Notes: a model not told the origin generated them from the sequence alone. A stretch of DNA of 64,000 bases from an uncultured Peptoniphilus sp. (GCF_946998875.1 NZ_CAMQAY010000001.1:204154-268153), one strand, 5' to 3'. Counted from the first letter of the stretch, positions 25,596 through 34,619 are shown. Made by a program: numbers and translations.

Positions 25596-26764
25596 TGAAA
25601 AATAATAAATTTTTAAAAATCATAGCAGTTGTACTTTTAGTAATTACAACTGCTTTTGTTACGAGAATAATAACTGTAAGACAAGTCCTATCTTCCAATG
25701 AAAATTTTGGCAAGGTAATAGTCTTAGAAAAATATTTGAGAGAAAATTATCTTTACAACAAAGATATCAAAGATGAAAACCTAGAGGCAGGTCTTTTAAA
25801 GGGTCTTGTTGCAGGTTTAGGTGACCCCTATTCACAGTATCTAACTGCAGAAGAGATGACAAAGCTATCTGAAACCACTACGGGAAAGTTTCAAGGTATT
25901 GGAGTTATAATTTCGCCTGACGAAGATGGAACTGTGACTGTCATTTCTCCCATTAAGGGTTCACCAGCAGATAGGGCTGGAGTTGAATCGGGAGATAAAA
26001 TTTTAAAGATCAACGGCAAGGACTTTAGTGCTGAAAAAATAAACGAGGCATCAAAGGAGATGCGTGGCGAAAAGGGAACTACTGTTAAGATTTTGCTTCT
26101 CAAAAAGAAAAATTTAAAGACAGAAGAAGTTGAAATAAAAAGAGAAGAAATTAAAATCGATTCAATTTTAAAAAATAAAATTGGAGACCTTGGCTACATT
26201 GGCATAACTATGTTTGATGAAGAAACTGGAAAGGACTTTGTAAAGGCTTTAAATGAGCTTACAAGTGAAGGAGTTAAGGGCATAATCCTTGACATGAGGG
26301 GAAACCCTGGCGGAGTAGTTGATGCTGCAGTTGAAATAGGCGATGCAATTCTTCCAAAATCAACTTTTGTAACTTTAAAAGATAACAAGGGCGAAATAGT
26401 TCAAGATTATAAATTAGACGACAAGTATAATGACATCAAAATGGTTGTACTAGTTAACGAAGGCTCTGCATCTGCATCAGAAATTTTATCAGGAGCCATA
26501 AGAGACCTTGGCAGGGCAAAAATTATTGGCAAGAAAACTTATGGAAAGGGCGTAGTGCAAAATGTAATGTCTCTACCTGGCGGCGATGGACTAAAGCTTA
26601 CGACTTCAGAATACTTTACTCCAAGTGGCAAGTCCATAAATAAAAAGGGAATTGTGCCAGATATTGAAGTTGACCTTCCAGATGACATTAAGGGCATTGG
26701 AATTGACTACAAGGACACAGACACACAACTTAAAAAGGCAATAGAAGTTATAAATGAAAAATAA
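25595..26764 (+). CDS. S41 family C-terminal processing protease (CtpA-like)
   Basis: 389 aa. N-terminal membrane anchor (about 7-27), PDZ domain with GIGVIISPDEDG and SPADRAGVESGDKIL (about 95-165), then the S41 protease domain. The catalytic Ser is in NEGSASASEILSG and the Lys in GKKTYGKGVVQ. Such proteases act outside the membrane on signalling or wall proteins. The start overlaps the hydrolase stop (TAATG), so it is coupled to the division module. Confidence 0.95.
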   Translation: MKNNKFLKIIAVVLLVITTAFVTRIITVRQVLSSNENFGKVIVLEKYLRENYLYNKDIKDENLEAGLLKGLVAGLGDPYSQYLTAEEMTKLSETTTGKFQGIGVIISPDEDGTVTVISPIKGSPADRAGVESGDKILKINGKDFSAEKINEASKEMRGEKGTTVKILLLKKKNLKTEEVEIKREEIKIDSILKNKIGDLGYIGITMFDEETGKDFVKALNELTSEGVKGIILDMRGNPGGVVDAAVEIGDAILPKSTFVTLKDNKGEIVQDYKLDDKYNDIKMVVLVNEGSASASEILSGAIRDLGRAKIIGKKTYGKGVVQNVMSLPGGDGLKLTTSEYFTPSGKSINKKGIVPDIEVDLPDDIKGIGIDYKDTDTQLKKAIEVINEK

Positions 26765-26768
26765 AATT

Positions 26769-26791
26769 AGCAGCTCGCGGGCTGCTTTTTT
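26769..26791 (+). terminator. Terminator of the ftsEX operon
   Basis: Stem AGCAGC / GCTGCT (26769-26774 with 26781-26786) then T5. Confidence 0.85.
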
Positions 26792-26886
26792 AATGGAATT
26801 TTTTCTCAAAATTTAAGAAAGGTCAAACTTTACAAAAAAATTTTTTATTGATATTCTTGTTTTAAGATAGAAGCTGGAGGAATTTT

Positions 26887-27342
26887 ATGATAAAAAGCAT
26901 TGCACACATTGGTCTTACTGTCACAGATCTTGAGAGGTCCATAAAATTTTATAGAGATCTTCTAGGCCTTTCCTACAAAGGACACATGTACATGGAGGGT
27001 GAGTCCACAGACAAGTTATTTAATGGAGAAGATATAAGGGCAAAAGTTTGTTATTTAAGTCCAAAGGAAGGTGCTGGATGCCCCGATGTGGAGTTAATAG
27101 AGTTTGAAAGAGGAGAGGTCAAAAGTGATATTCCTTCTCTTTTTAAGACTTCAATTTCAGAACTTTGCTTTGCAGTGGAAGATATTGAAGAATTTTATGC
27201 TTATTTACTTGAGAAGGATGTAAGGGTGATGTCAAAGCCACAAGTCTTTGACTCAAGTGACTATGGATTTGGAAAGAGCAAGGCAATTTATTTTTACGAT
27301 CCCGATGGAAATATTTTAGAAGCAATAGAAAGCATAGGCTAG
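26887..27342 (+). CDS. VOC (glyoxalase/bleomycin resistance) family protein
   Basis: 151 aa. Two beta-alpha-beta-beta-beta modules: IAHIGLTVTDLERSIKFYRDLLG at the start, and ELCFAVEDIEEFYAYLLEKD with AIYFYDPDGNILEAIE at the end. Candidate metal ligands are His8, Glu75 region and the terminal Glu. It could be a lactoylglutathione lyase-type enzyme, an epimerase or a resistance protein; the sequence does not say. RBS GGAGG. Confidence 0.9.
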   Translation: MIKSIAHIGLTVTDLERSIKFYRDLLGLSYKGHMYMEGESTDKLFNGEDIRAKVCYLSPKEGAGCPDVELIEFERGEVKSDIPSLFKTSISELCFAVEDIEEFYAYLLEKDVRVMSKPQVFDSSDYGFGKSKAIYFYDPDGNILEAIESIG

Positions 27343-27347
27343 TTAAA

Positions 27348-27388
27348 AAATTGTAAAAAAAAAATCTACTGATAAAAATCAGTAGATT
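27348..27388 (-). terminator. Terminator of the tRNA-Cys transcript
   Basis: Stem AATCTACTGAT / ATCAGTAGATT (27363-27373 with 27378-27388), followed on the minus strand by nine T. It lies 4 bases from the tRNA 3' end. Confidence 0.85.
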
Positions 27389-27391
27389 ATA

Positions 27392-27465
27392 TGGAGGCGA
27401 CAACCGGATTTGAACCGGTGATAAGGGTGTTGCAGACCCGTGCCTTACCACTTGGCTATGTCGCC
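27392..27465 (-). tRNA. tRNA-Cys (GCA)
   Basis: 74 bases with encoded CCA. The acceptor GGCGACA pairs with TGTCGCC, the D-arm is GCC...GGC, the anticodon loop CTGCAAC has anticodon GCA, and the T-arm ACCGGTTCAAATCCGGT is standard. The outermost anticodon-stem pair is C-T mismatched. It is a lone tRNA with its own promoter and terminator. Confidence 0.95.
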
Positions 27466-27476
27466 ATAACAACATT

Positions 27477-27505
27477 AGTATAGCAAAGATTAAAAAAAAT
27501 TACAA
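27477..27505 (-). promoter_or_regulatory. tRNA-Cys promoter
   Basis: On the minus strand: -35 TTGTAA (27500-27505), 17-base spacer, -10 TATACT (27477-27482), 12 bases before the tRNA. Confidence 0.82.
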
Positions 27506-27565
27506 GATAAAATTTACTTTATATATATTTATGTAAAATTTTTTTGAAATAAAATATAAAAGTCT

Positions 27566-27593
27566 TTGAATATTTTTTCCTCTAGGCTATGAT
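27566..27593 (+). promoter_or_regulatory. Probable promoter of the folA operon
   Basis: -35 TTGAAT (27566-27571), 16-base spacer, -10 TATGAT (27588-27593). Confidence 0.55.
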
Positions 27594-27623
27594 TAAGTTA
27601 AGAATTTTTTTAAAGGTGATTAG

Positions 27624-28100
27624 ATGAAATTATTAATATTAGTTGACAATAATAATGCCATTGCCAAGAAGGGCGAGCAAATTTTATTTGTAGATGATGA
27701 CCTAGAAATGTTTAAAAACTACACCACAAATAATATTATTATCATGGGTAGACGCACACTAGACGCCATTGGAAGACAGCTTCCAAATAGAATTTCTATT
27801 GTCTTTACTAGAGCTAATAGAGAGGATAAAAAAGATTTATACTATGTGGACTCAATAGAAAAACTTGATGACATATTGAATAAGTATAAGGACAAGGAAG
27901 TTTTTGTAATTGGCGGCGCAGAAATTGTAAAGCTCTTGTGGGAGAGACTTGACGAGTTAATCGTTACAAGAGTTGACACAGTAGTGGAAGATGCAGATAC
28001 TTTTATTCCTGCCTTTGATGATTTTGAATTAATTGATAAAAGCGAAATAAAAGATCCAACTTATAAAGTTTACCATGAAAGATGGAAGAGGATAAAATGA
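27624..28100 (+). CDS. folA: Dihydrofolate reductase
   Basis: 158 aa. NIIIMGRRTLDAIGRQLPNR (about 36-55), VFVIGGAEIVKLLW (about 92-105) and an acidic residue in VDDDLEMFK match the DHFR core. It reduces dihydrofolate to THF. The N-terminal loop (IAKKGEQILF) departs from the common Lpw pattern, so the fit is not perfect. Its stop overlaps the response regulator start as ATGA. Confidence 0.88.
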   Translation: MKLLILVDNNNAIAKKGEQILFVDDDLEMFKNYTTNNIIIMGRRTLDAIGRQLPNRISIVFTRANREDKKDLYYVDSIEKLDDILNKYKDKEVFVIGGAEIVKLLWERLDELIVTRVDTVVEDADTFIPAFDDFELIDKSEIKDPTYKVYHERWKRIK

Positions 28101-28771
28101 AAATTTTACTTGTTGAAGATGAAGAAAAACTTTTAGAGTCTATAAGAGAGGGCTTGGTCCACTCTGGCTATGTTGTTGACACTGCCCTTGACGGAGAAGA
28201 AGGGTCCTTTATGGCCTTTACCAATGATTACGACCTCATTATCTTAGACATCAATCTCCCTAAAAAGGACGGCTTTGAAATTTTAAGGGAAATTAGAGAG
28301 AGGGACAGGGAAGTCAATATTATTATGCTCACTGCCCTTTCAGATGTTGACGATAGGGTGCGTGGTTTCGATTTGGGTGCCAATGACTATGTCCTAAAGC
28401 CTTTCCACTTTGAGGAGTTAAAGGCGAGGATTAGGTCACTTCTTAGGAGACAAACTACAATAAAAAATGCAGTAATAGAGACAAGTGGCATAAGTTTTGA
28501 CACAAGGAAGAGGATTTTTACCATTGAGGGCGAAAATTTAAGGCTCACAGCCAAGGAAGCAGGCATCTTGGAATATTTATTTTTCAATTTGGGAAGATAT
28601 GTCACTACAGAAGAACTCATGGAGCATGTATGGAATGACGAGGTAGACTTATTTTCCAACGTTGTGAGGGTTCACATGTCAGCCCTTAGAAAAAAACTAA
28701 AGGCAAGGCTTGGCAAAAATATTATAAGAAATGAAATTGGAAAGGGCTACATTATTGATGAAGAAAATTAA
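28097..28771 (+). CDS. OmpR/PhoB-family response regulator
   Basis: 224 aa. Receiver domain with VEDEEKL acidic pair, phospho-acceptor Asp in LIILDINLPKKDG near residue 51, Thr in IMLTALS, and Lys in YVLKPFHF. A winged-helix DNA-binding domain fills the C-terminal 95 residues (LTAKEAGILEYLF, VRVHMSALRKKL). The ATG overlaps the folA stop. The partner kinase overlaps its end, so the pair is coupled. Target genes are unknown. Confidence 0.94.
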   Translation: MKILLVEDEEKLLESIREGLVHSGYVVDTALDGEEGSFMAFTNDYDLIILDINLPKKDGFEILREIRERDREVNIIMLTALSDVDDRVRGFDLGANDYVLKPFHFEELKARIRSLLRRQTTIKNAVIETSGISFDTRKRIFTIEGENLRLTAKEAGILEYLFFNLGRYVTTEELMEHVWNDEVDLFSNVVRVHMSALRKKLKARLGKNIIRNEIGKGYIIDEEN

Positions 28772-29909
28772 AGATATTAAGAATACTATAGTTTTCAAGC
28801 TGATTTTTTCCATAATTTTAATTTTTATAATTATGACTACAACATCTAATTACATTATTGGCAAGTATCAAGAAAAGAGAATTTTAGATATTGGCGAGAA
28901 AATTGTCCAGGAAGAAAAAAACAAGGGCGACAATTATTTTATTGTCCTTGAAGATTCAAAATTAAAATCAACGAAAGAGATAAAAAATTTTTCTCTCATG
29001 GTTATGACAGGGACCATTGCCCTTGGGTCTCTCGTTTATTATGTCTTGGTTTCAAGACTTTTAAAGCCATTAAAGTTGTTAAAAGATAAAGTCCAAGAAA
29101 TCGATGTGGACAAGATAAAAAGTGAAGAAAACATTTATATGCCGGGAGAGTCCCAAGAGATTGAGGAACTTTCCCTTGCCTTTGAAAGGTCTCTGGATAA
29201 AATTTATTCAAGTTATGCCAGGGAAAAGGCCCTTTCATCTGCCATTGCTCACGAGCTAAACACCCCAATTTCCATAATGAAGTCTTCACTTGAAATTTAT
29301 CTAATGAAAAATAAAGTTTCTGATGGGGACTTAAAAGACCTACTAGATAATTTTGACGAAAACATAGACAGAATTTCAAAAATCATTGAGTCTCTTTTAT
29401 TTTTAAATCGCAGGGAAAATGCAGTTTTAAGAAATTTTAACCTAAGAGACTTAGTGGAAGAAGTTGCCTTTGACTTGGAGGACTTGGCAGAAGAAAAAAA
29501 TGTGAAGATTCTTTCCAAGCTGGAAGATAAAATAATTTATTCCAATGACATTTTGCTAGAGAGAGTCCTCTTTAACCTTGGCAAAAATGGAATACTTTAT
29601 AACATTAATGGGGGCAGCCTTTTTTTTGACTTTAGAGAAGATGAAGAAAATTATTTTATAGATGTGAGAGATACTGGCGTGGGCATCACAGGCGAAGACA
29701 AGGATAAAGTTTTTGATTTATTTTATAGGGTCGATGAGTCCAGAAACCGAAAGAGTGGCGGCCACGGCATTGGCTTAAACCTTGTGAAAAATATAATGGA
29801 AAAATTAAGGGGCGACATAAAAATTTTAGATAATATAAATGAAAAGGGTGAAATTATTGGAACAGTTTTTGAAATAATTTTGCCAAAAATAAAAGAAGAG
29901 ACTAAGTGA
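28758..29909 (+). CDS. Sensor histidine kinase
   Basis: 383 aa from the ATG at 28758 (a start 27 bases upstream is possible). Two membrane helices at about 11-33 and 75-98 flank a short 40-residue external loop, then HAMP, the HisKA box SSAIAHELNTPIS with the phospho-His near residue 166, and the ATPase domain (NLGKNGILYN, DTGVGITGED, GGHGIGLNLV). The small sensor loop suggests detection in or near the membrane. Ends in a terminator that overlaps its stop codon. Confidence 0.93.
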   Translation: MKKIKDIKNTIVFKLIFSIILIFIIMTTTSNYIIGKYQEKRILDIGEKIVQEEKNKGDNYFIVLEDSKLKSTKEIKNFSLMVMTGTIALGSLVYYVLVSRLLKPLKLLKDKVQEIDVDKIKSEENIYMPGESQEIEELSLAFERSLDKIYSSYAREKALSSAIAHELNTPISIMKSSLEIYLMKNKVSDGDLKDLLDNFDENIDRISKIIESLLFLNRRENAVLRNFNLRDLVEEVAFDLEDLAEEKNVKILSKLEDKIIYSNDILLERVLFNLGKNGILYNINGGSLFFDFREDEENYFIDVRDTGVGITGEDKDKVFDLFYRVDESRNRKSGGHGIGLNLVKNIMEKLRGDIKILDNINEKGEIIGTVFEIILPKIKEETK

Positions 29910-29922
29910 AGTCTCTTTTTTT
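29897..29922 (+). terminator. Terminator of the folA/two-component operon
   Basis: Stem AGAGACT / AGTCTCT (29897-29903 with 29910-29916), then T6, overlapping the kinase stop. It shows that the next gene needs its own promoter. Confidence 0.85.
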
Positions 29923-29971
29923 GTTTTCACTTGCGACATTCATCACATTTTTATTTACTAGAAAGATTTCG

Positions 29972-29980
29972 TGTTATAAT
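29972..29980 (+). promoter_or_regulatory. Extended -10 promoter of the FAD dehydrogenase gene
   Basis: TGTTATAAT (TG-n-TATAAT) 15 bases before the chosen ATG, just downstream of a terminator. Confidence 0.6.
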
Positions 29981-29995
29981 GTTTTTGGTGAAAAT

Positions 29996-31552
29996 ATGAT
30001 TATTTTAAGAAATATTAAAGTTCCCTATGACAAGGACGAAAAATTTTTGCGAGGGAAAATTGAAAAGGAATTAAATAAAAAGGACTTTGACTACAAAATT
30101 TACAAAAAATCCCTAGATGCTAGGCGTGAAATAAATTACGTCTACCAAGTTTTAGTGGATTTAGAATTAAAGGACATAGATAAAAAAATTCTAAAGAGAC
30201 TTAAAAATAATATCGACGACTTTCAGGAAGAAAAGCTTGAAGTTAATAATCTTAACAATATAAAAACTGCAGTGGTAGTTGGTACTGGACCTGCAGGACT
30301 TTTTGCTGCCTACTTGCTTTCAAAGAAGGGCGTTAAGGCAACTCTAATTGAAAGGGGCAAGCCAGTTGATGAAAGAGTAAAGGACATTGACATACTTCAC
30401 GAGACGGGAAAGCTTGACGAAAATTCCAATGTGCAATTTGGAGAAGGCGGCGCAGGAACTTTTTCTGATGGAAAGCTTACATCTCGCTCAAAGGACAAGA
30501 GGGTCTGTCATGTATTTGACATCTTCGTGGAAAATGGAGCGCCAGAAGATATTCTCTACGAGCAAAAGCCCCACATTGGCACAGATATTTTGCGTGACGT
30601 CATAAAAAATATGAGGCGTGAAATTGAAAGCCAAGGTGCAATTTATAAATTTAGTGAAAAGCTTATTGATTTTGACATAGAAGATGGGAAAATAAATAAA
30701 ATAATAACAGACAAGGGAGATTATTCTGCCGATGCCTACATCTTGGCCCTTGGAAATTCTGCAAGAGATACTTTTTCTATGCTTGATAAATATAATTTAC
30801 TTGAGCAAAAGCCCTTTGCTGTAGGCTTTAGAATTGAACATTTAAGGAAAAATATTGAGATGGCACAGTACGGCATGGTCTCCGACAAACTTCCTGCGGC
30901 AACTTATCAGCTAAATGTCACAGACAAAGACCAGGCGCATTCTGTTTACACCTTCTGCATGTGCCCAGGTGGCTATGTGGTAAACTCATCTTCAATAGAA
31001 GGTGAGCTTGTTGTAAATGGCATGTCCTATCACGATAGGTCTGGCGACAATTCAAATTCAGCAGTAGTGGCAAGTATTGATGAGAAAATTTTTGGCGAGG
31101 GAAACCTAGCTGGCATGGATTTTCAAAATGAAATTGAAAAAAAAGCCTATGACATGGGTCAGGGCAAGGCACCTGTCCAAAGAGTGAAGGACTTTATGGA
31201 AAATAGGGTGACGGAAAAACTTGGTCAGGTGAAGCCAACCTTTAAGCCAGGCTATGTCTTTTCCAACTTAAATGAAATTTATCCAGAATCCATTAATCGT
31301 GCCATAAAAAACGCTCTAAGGGTAATGGATAAAAGAGTCCATGGATTTTCTAGTGACGACGCAATCCTAACTGGAGTGGAGACAAGGACATCTTCGCCAG
31401 TTAGAATTGTGAGAGATAATTATAGAAGCATAAAAGTTGAAAATTTATTTCCAATTGGAGAAGGCGCAGGTTATTCTGGAGGAATAATTTCTTCTGCCCT
31501 TGACGGACTTAAATGTGCCATAGAAATTTTAGAAGGAGACAAAAAATGTTAA
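29996..31552 (+). CDS. NAD(P)/FAD-dependent oxidoreductase (COG2509-like)
   Basis: 518 aa. An N-terminal 85-residue domain begins IILRNIKVPYDKDEKFL, followed by the FAD-binding GTGPAGLFAAYLLSKKG with ERGKPV at the end of the second strand. NVQFGEGGAGTFSDGKLTSR and the C-terminal PIGEGAGYSGGI are typical of this uncharacterised flavoprotein family. The open frame extends 30 codons upstream, but that part contains the kinase terminator and the promoter. The substrate is unknown. It overlaps trmL by 7 bases. Confidence 0.88.
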   Translation: MIILRNIKVPYDKDEKFLRGKIEKELNKKDFDYKIYKKSLDARREINYVYQVLVDLELKDIDKKILKRLKNNIDDFQEEKLEVNNLNNIKTAVVVGTGPAGLFAAYLLSKKGVKATLIERGKPVDERVKDIDILHETGKLDENSNVQFGEGGAGTFSDGKLTSRSKDKRVCHVFDIFVENGAPEDILYEQKPHIGTDILRDVIKNMRREIESQGAIYKFSEKLIDFDIEDGKINKIITDKGDYSADAYILALGNSARDTFSMLDKYNLLEQKPFAVGFRIEHLRKNIEMAQYGMVSDKLPAATYQLNVTDKDQAHSVYTFCMCPGGYVVNSSSIEGELVVNGMSYHDRSGDNSNSAVVASIDEKIFGEGNLAGMDFQNEIEKKAYDMGQGKAPVQRVKDFMENRVTEKLGQVKPTFKPGYVFSNLNEIYPESINRAIKNALRVMDKRVHGFSSDDAILTGVETRTSSPVRIVRDNYRSIKVENLFPIGEGAGYSGGIISSALDGLKCAIEILEGDKKC

Positions 31553-32010
31553 ATATAGTATTTTATGAGCCAGAAATTCCCTTTAACACTGGTGCAATTG
31601 CAAGGACTTGCGGTCTTACTCATACGAGACTTCATCTTATAAAGCCCCTTGGTTTTTCTGTTGACGATAAACACCTAAAAAGGGCAGGACTTGATTATTG
31701 GCACCTTGTAGATATAAATTATTACGATTCCTATGATGAACTTGTGGAAAAATATCCAGATAGCAATTTTTATCTTGCCTCTACTAAGGCAAAGAGAAAA
31801 TATTCTGATGTAAAGTTTAAGGACGGCGACTTCATAGTCTTTGGACCAGAAACTCGAGGTCTTCCAGAAGATTTAATTTTTGGAAACTATGACATGGCTA
31901 TAAGAATTCCCATGTTAAAGGATTATGGCAGGAGTTTAAATTTGTCAAATTCTGCAAATATTATTTTGTTTGAAGCTTTAAGACAACTTGATTTTTTAGA
32001 TTTGGAATAA
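31546..32010 (+). CDS. trmL: tRNA (cytidine/uridine-2'-O-)-methyltransferase TrmL
   Basis: 154 aa SPOUT enzyme: NIVFYEPEIPFNTGAIARTC opening, VFGPETRGLPEDL, and the MLKDYGRSLNLSNSANIILFEALRQL knot end. TrmL methylates the wobble base of tRNA-Leu. I take the ATG at 31546 with GAAGGAGA upstream; an open frame reaching further back is inside the previous gene. Confidence 0.95.
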   Translation: MLNIVFYEPEIPFNTGAIARTCGLTHTRLHLIKPLGFSVDDKHLKRAGLDYWHLVDINYYDSYDELVEKYPDSNFYLASTKAKRKYSDVKFKDGDFIVFGPETRGLPEDLIFGNYDMAIRIPMLKDYGRSLNLSNSANIILFEALRQLDFLDLE

Positions 32011-32046
32011 TTTTTAAGAAATAATTTTAAATAAGGAAGGGTTAGC

Positions 32047-34344
32047 GTGAAGGAAGTAAAAATCTCCGTAAGAAATTTAATAGAATTCGTCAAAAGGTCT
32101 GGCGACATAGACAGGAGATTTTTTTCCAACAAAAGAGCTGTCCAGGGCATAAGAGCACATCAAAAGGTGCAAAGGGAATACTCCAAAGATTTTTTGACAG
32201 AAGTTTTTTTGAGGACCACTGAAGAAATTGAGGACATAAATTTCACTGTGGAAGGTCGCGCCGATGGCATTGAAGTTTCCGAGGAAGTCACAGTTGACGA
32301 AATAAAATCAACTACAAGGGACTTAGAAGAGCTTAAAAAGGAAGAAAATATTATGCATTGGGCACAGGCTAAGTGCTACGCCTATATCTATGCCAAGGAC
32401 TATGAACTTGACAAGGTAAATGTCATGCTAACCTACTTCCAACTGGAGACAGAAGAAACTTTAAACATAAAAAAGACTTTTTCCTTTGGAGAACTTCGCG
32501 ACTTTTTCATGGGAACTTTAATGGAATATTTGGAGTTTTCCAAGAGAATTGTCCACTGGAAGGACACGAGGGATGAGTCCATAAAAAAATTAAAATTTCC
32601 CTTTAAAAAATTCAGAAAGGGACAGAGAGAGCTTTCTGTTGCGGTTTACAACACCGTTGATGAGGAAAATAAATTATTTGTAGAGGCACCAACGGGCATT
32701 GGCAAGTCCATTTCAACGATTTTCCCCACAATCAAAGCCATGGGAGAAGATAAAATTGACAAGGCCTTTTATCTTGTGGCAAGGTCTACGGGGAAAAATG
32801 CTGCTAAGGATGCCCTGGAAAGACTTTTAAATAAAAAATTAAAATTAAAGGTTGTAATTGTCACTGCCAAGGAAAAAATTTGCTTAAATGACAAAGTTTC
32901 TTGCAATCCCAAGGATTGTCCCTATGCCAAGGGACACTTTGACAGAGTCAATGATGCCATAATAGACATTTTTGACTCCTGCGACAATTTTTCTAGGGAA
33001 AATATTGAAAAATTTGCAAGGCTTCACATGGTCTGCCCCTTTGAATATCAATTGGACTTATTGGACTTCTCTGACTTCATTGTCTGCGACTACAATTACA
33101 TCTTTGACCCAACAGTTTACCTAAAAAGATTTTTTGAAAACTCCATGCTCAGGTTCGCCCTCCTCATTGATGAGAGCCACAACCTCTTGGAGAGGGGCAG
33201 GGAAATGTACTCGGCAGAAGTTTTTATCGGCGACTTGGAAAAACTTTTATACCTTCTTCCCAAGAAGAGGAAGGCTGTCAGAAAGCACCTCACAAATGCC
33301 CTTGAAGAGTTTAAAAAACTCGGCCAAAAAACTTTTTATTCCTATGATGAATTTTTAGCCTTTAATGGAGAAGTGGAAAAGACAGTTTTTTCTATGAATG
33401 ACTACTTGACCAAGGACAAGGAAGCCCGGGGCTATGAAGATGCTCTTGACATTTATTTTAAATTTTTTAAGTACATAAAAATTTTGGAATACTACAACAA
33501 AGATTTCGTCTCCATAAAAAGCCATGACTCTGTAAAAATAAAATCCTTAGATATTGCGCCAATTTTTGAAAATATTTTGAGGACTCCAAGGTCCTCTGTA
33601 TTTTTCTCAGCAACCCTAAGTCCCATAAAATATTATGGAAAACTTTTAGGGGCAGGTGAAGGGACAAACTATTACAAGATAAAATCCCCCTTTAATCCAG
33701 AAAATTTACTTGTTCTTAGAAATAATAAAATCTCCACAGTTTATAGGGATAGAGAAGATTCAATTGATGAAATAATTGACAATCTGAAAAATTTTTCCAA
33801 TGATGATGGAAACTATCTTTTCTTCTTTCCATCCTATTCCTTTATGGAAAGTGTCTACGAAAGATACCTTGATATAGACCAGGAGGCAGTTAAGCAAGAT
33901 AGGGACATGACTGAAATTGAGCGTCAAGAATTTTTAAATAATTTTACTTTTTCTTCTAGCACAAGGGCCTTTGCAGTTATGGGTGGAGTTTTTTCTGAAG
34001 GCATAGACTTAATTGGAGAAAGATTAAGAGGCGTCGCCATAATAACTGTGGGTCTACCTGGTCTATCCTATGAAAGAAATATTTTAAAGAGCCATTTCCA
34101 AAAAAAGTACAAGAGAGGTTACGAGTATGCCTATATTTATCCAGGCATGATAAAGGTTGTGCAGTCGGCGGGACGCGTCATAAGAACTGAAGATGACAGA
34201 GGAAAAATTCTTTTAATGGATAAGAGATTTTCCCTTGGGCCCTACAAATTTTTGCTGCCAAGTCACTGGAAAATTTATGATTTTATGGACTCAGCTGAAA
34301 TAAGTGAAATCTTAAAAAACTTTGATGGAGAAAAAAATAATTAA
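32047..34344 (+). CDS. DinG/Rad3-like Fe-S helicase with N-terminal nuclease-like domain
   Basis: 765 aa. The N-terminal 150 residues look like a PD-(D/E)XK fold (EGRADGIE, VDEIKSTT, HWAQAKCYAYIY). The helicase core has Walker A APTGIGKS near residue 218 and the DEAH-type box DESHN. An Fe-S set of cysteines sits between them (CLNDKVSCNPKDCPYAKG and MVCPFEY), and QSAGRVIR is motif VI. It is a 5'-3' DNA helicase for repair. The start is GTG with AAGGAAGG upstream. Confidence 0.92.
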   Translation: MKEVKISVRNLIEFVKRSGDIDRRFFSNKRAVQGIRAHQKVQREYSKDFLTEVFLRTTEEIEDINFTVEGRADGIEVSEEVTVDEIKSTTRDLEELKKEENIMHWAQAKCYAYIYAKDYELDKVNVMLTYFQLETEETLNIKKTFSFGELRDFFMGTLMEYLEFSKRIVHWKDTRDESIKKLKFPFKKFRKGQRELSVAVYNTVDEENKLFVEAPTGIGKSISTIFPTIKAMGEDKIDKAFYLVARSTGKNAAKDALERLLNKKLKLKVVIVTAKEKICLNDKVSCNPKDCPYAKGHFDRVNDAIIDIFDSCDNFSRENIEKFARLHMVCPFEYQLDLLDFSDFIVCDYNYIFDPTVYLKRFFENSMLRFALLIDESHNLLERGREMYSAEVFIGDLEKLLYLLPKKRKAVRKHLTNALEEFKKLGQKTFYSYDEFLAFNGEVEKTVFSMNDYLTKDKEARGYEDALDIYFKFFKYIKILEYYNKDFVSIKSHDSVKIKSLDIAPIFENILRTPRSSVFFSATLSPIKYYGKLLGAGEGTNYYKIKSPFNPENLLVLRNNKISTVYRDREDSIDEIIDNLKNFSNDDGNYLFFFPSYSFMESVYERYLDIDQEAVKQDRDMTEIERQEFLNNFTFSSSTRAFAVMGGVFSEGIDLIGERLRGVAIITVGLPGLSYERNILKSHFQKKYKRGYEYAYIYPGMIKVVQSAGRVIRTEDDRGKILLMDKRFSLGPYKFLLPSHWKIYDFMDSAEISEILKNFDGEKNN

Positions 34345-34380
34345 AAGCACAAAAAATAGAGAAAATTTATCACAAATAGC

Positions 34381-34409
34381 TTTACAAAGAGGGACTTATG
34401 TGGTAGTAT
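34381..34409 (+). promoter_or_regulatory. Promoter of the rpmG-secE-nusG-rplKA operon
   Basis: -35 TTTACA (34381-34386), 17-base spacer, -10 TAGTAT (34404-34409). Confidence 0.72.
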
Positions 34410-34427
34410 TACTTAGTAAATTAGAAG

Positions 34428-34451
34428 GAGCCAAAGGCGGCTCTTTTTTTT
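34428..34451 (+). terminator. Intrinsic terminator in the rpmG leader
   Basis: Stem GAGCC / GGCTC (34428-34432 with 34439-34443) followed by eight T. It lies only about 20 bases after the predicted start of transcription from 34404, so it can end the helicase transcript and also attenuate the ribosomal operon. Confidence 0.75.
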
Positions 34452-34469
34452 AGCACTGGAGGTGTTTTT

Positions 34470-34619
34470 ATGGCAGATAGAGTAGTACTTGAATGCACAC
34501 AATGTAAAAACAGAAATTATGTGACATATAAAAACAAGAAAAATACTACTGAAAGATTGGAACTAAAGAAGTATTGTAAATTCTGTAAAGAACATACAAC
34601 TCACAAAGAAACTAAGTAA
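34470..34619 (+). CDS. rpmG: 50S ribosomal protein L33
   Basis: 49 aa: MADRVVLECTQCKNRNY opening and KYCKFCKEHTTHKE at the end. Both CxxC pairs are present (CTQC, CKFC), so this is the zinc-binding form. The gene is too short for routine ORF cut-offs. It has GGAGG eight bases upstream and sits in its usual place before secE. Confidence 0.97.
   Translation: MADRVVLECTQCKNRNYVTYKNKKNTTERLELKKYCKFCKEHTTHKETK

Noticed and set aside
29906..29995. 30-codon upstream extension of the FAD dehydrogenase
   Set aside because: It contains the kinase operon terminator and the promoter, and the conserved N-terminus starts at 29996.
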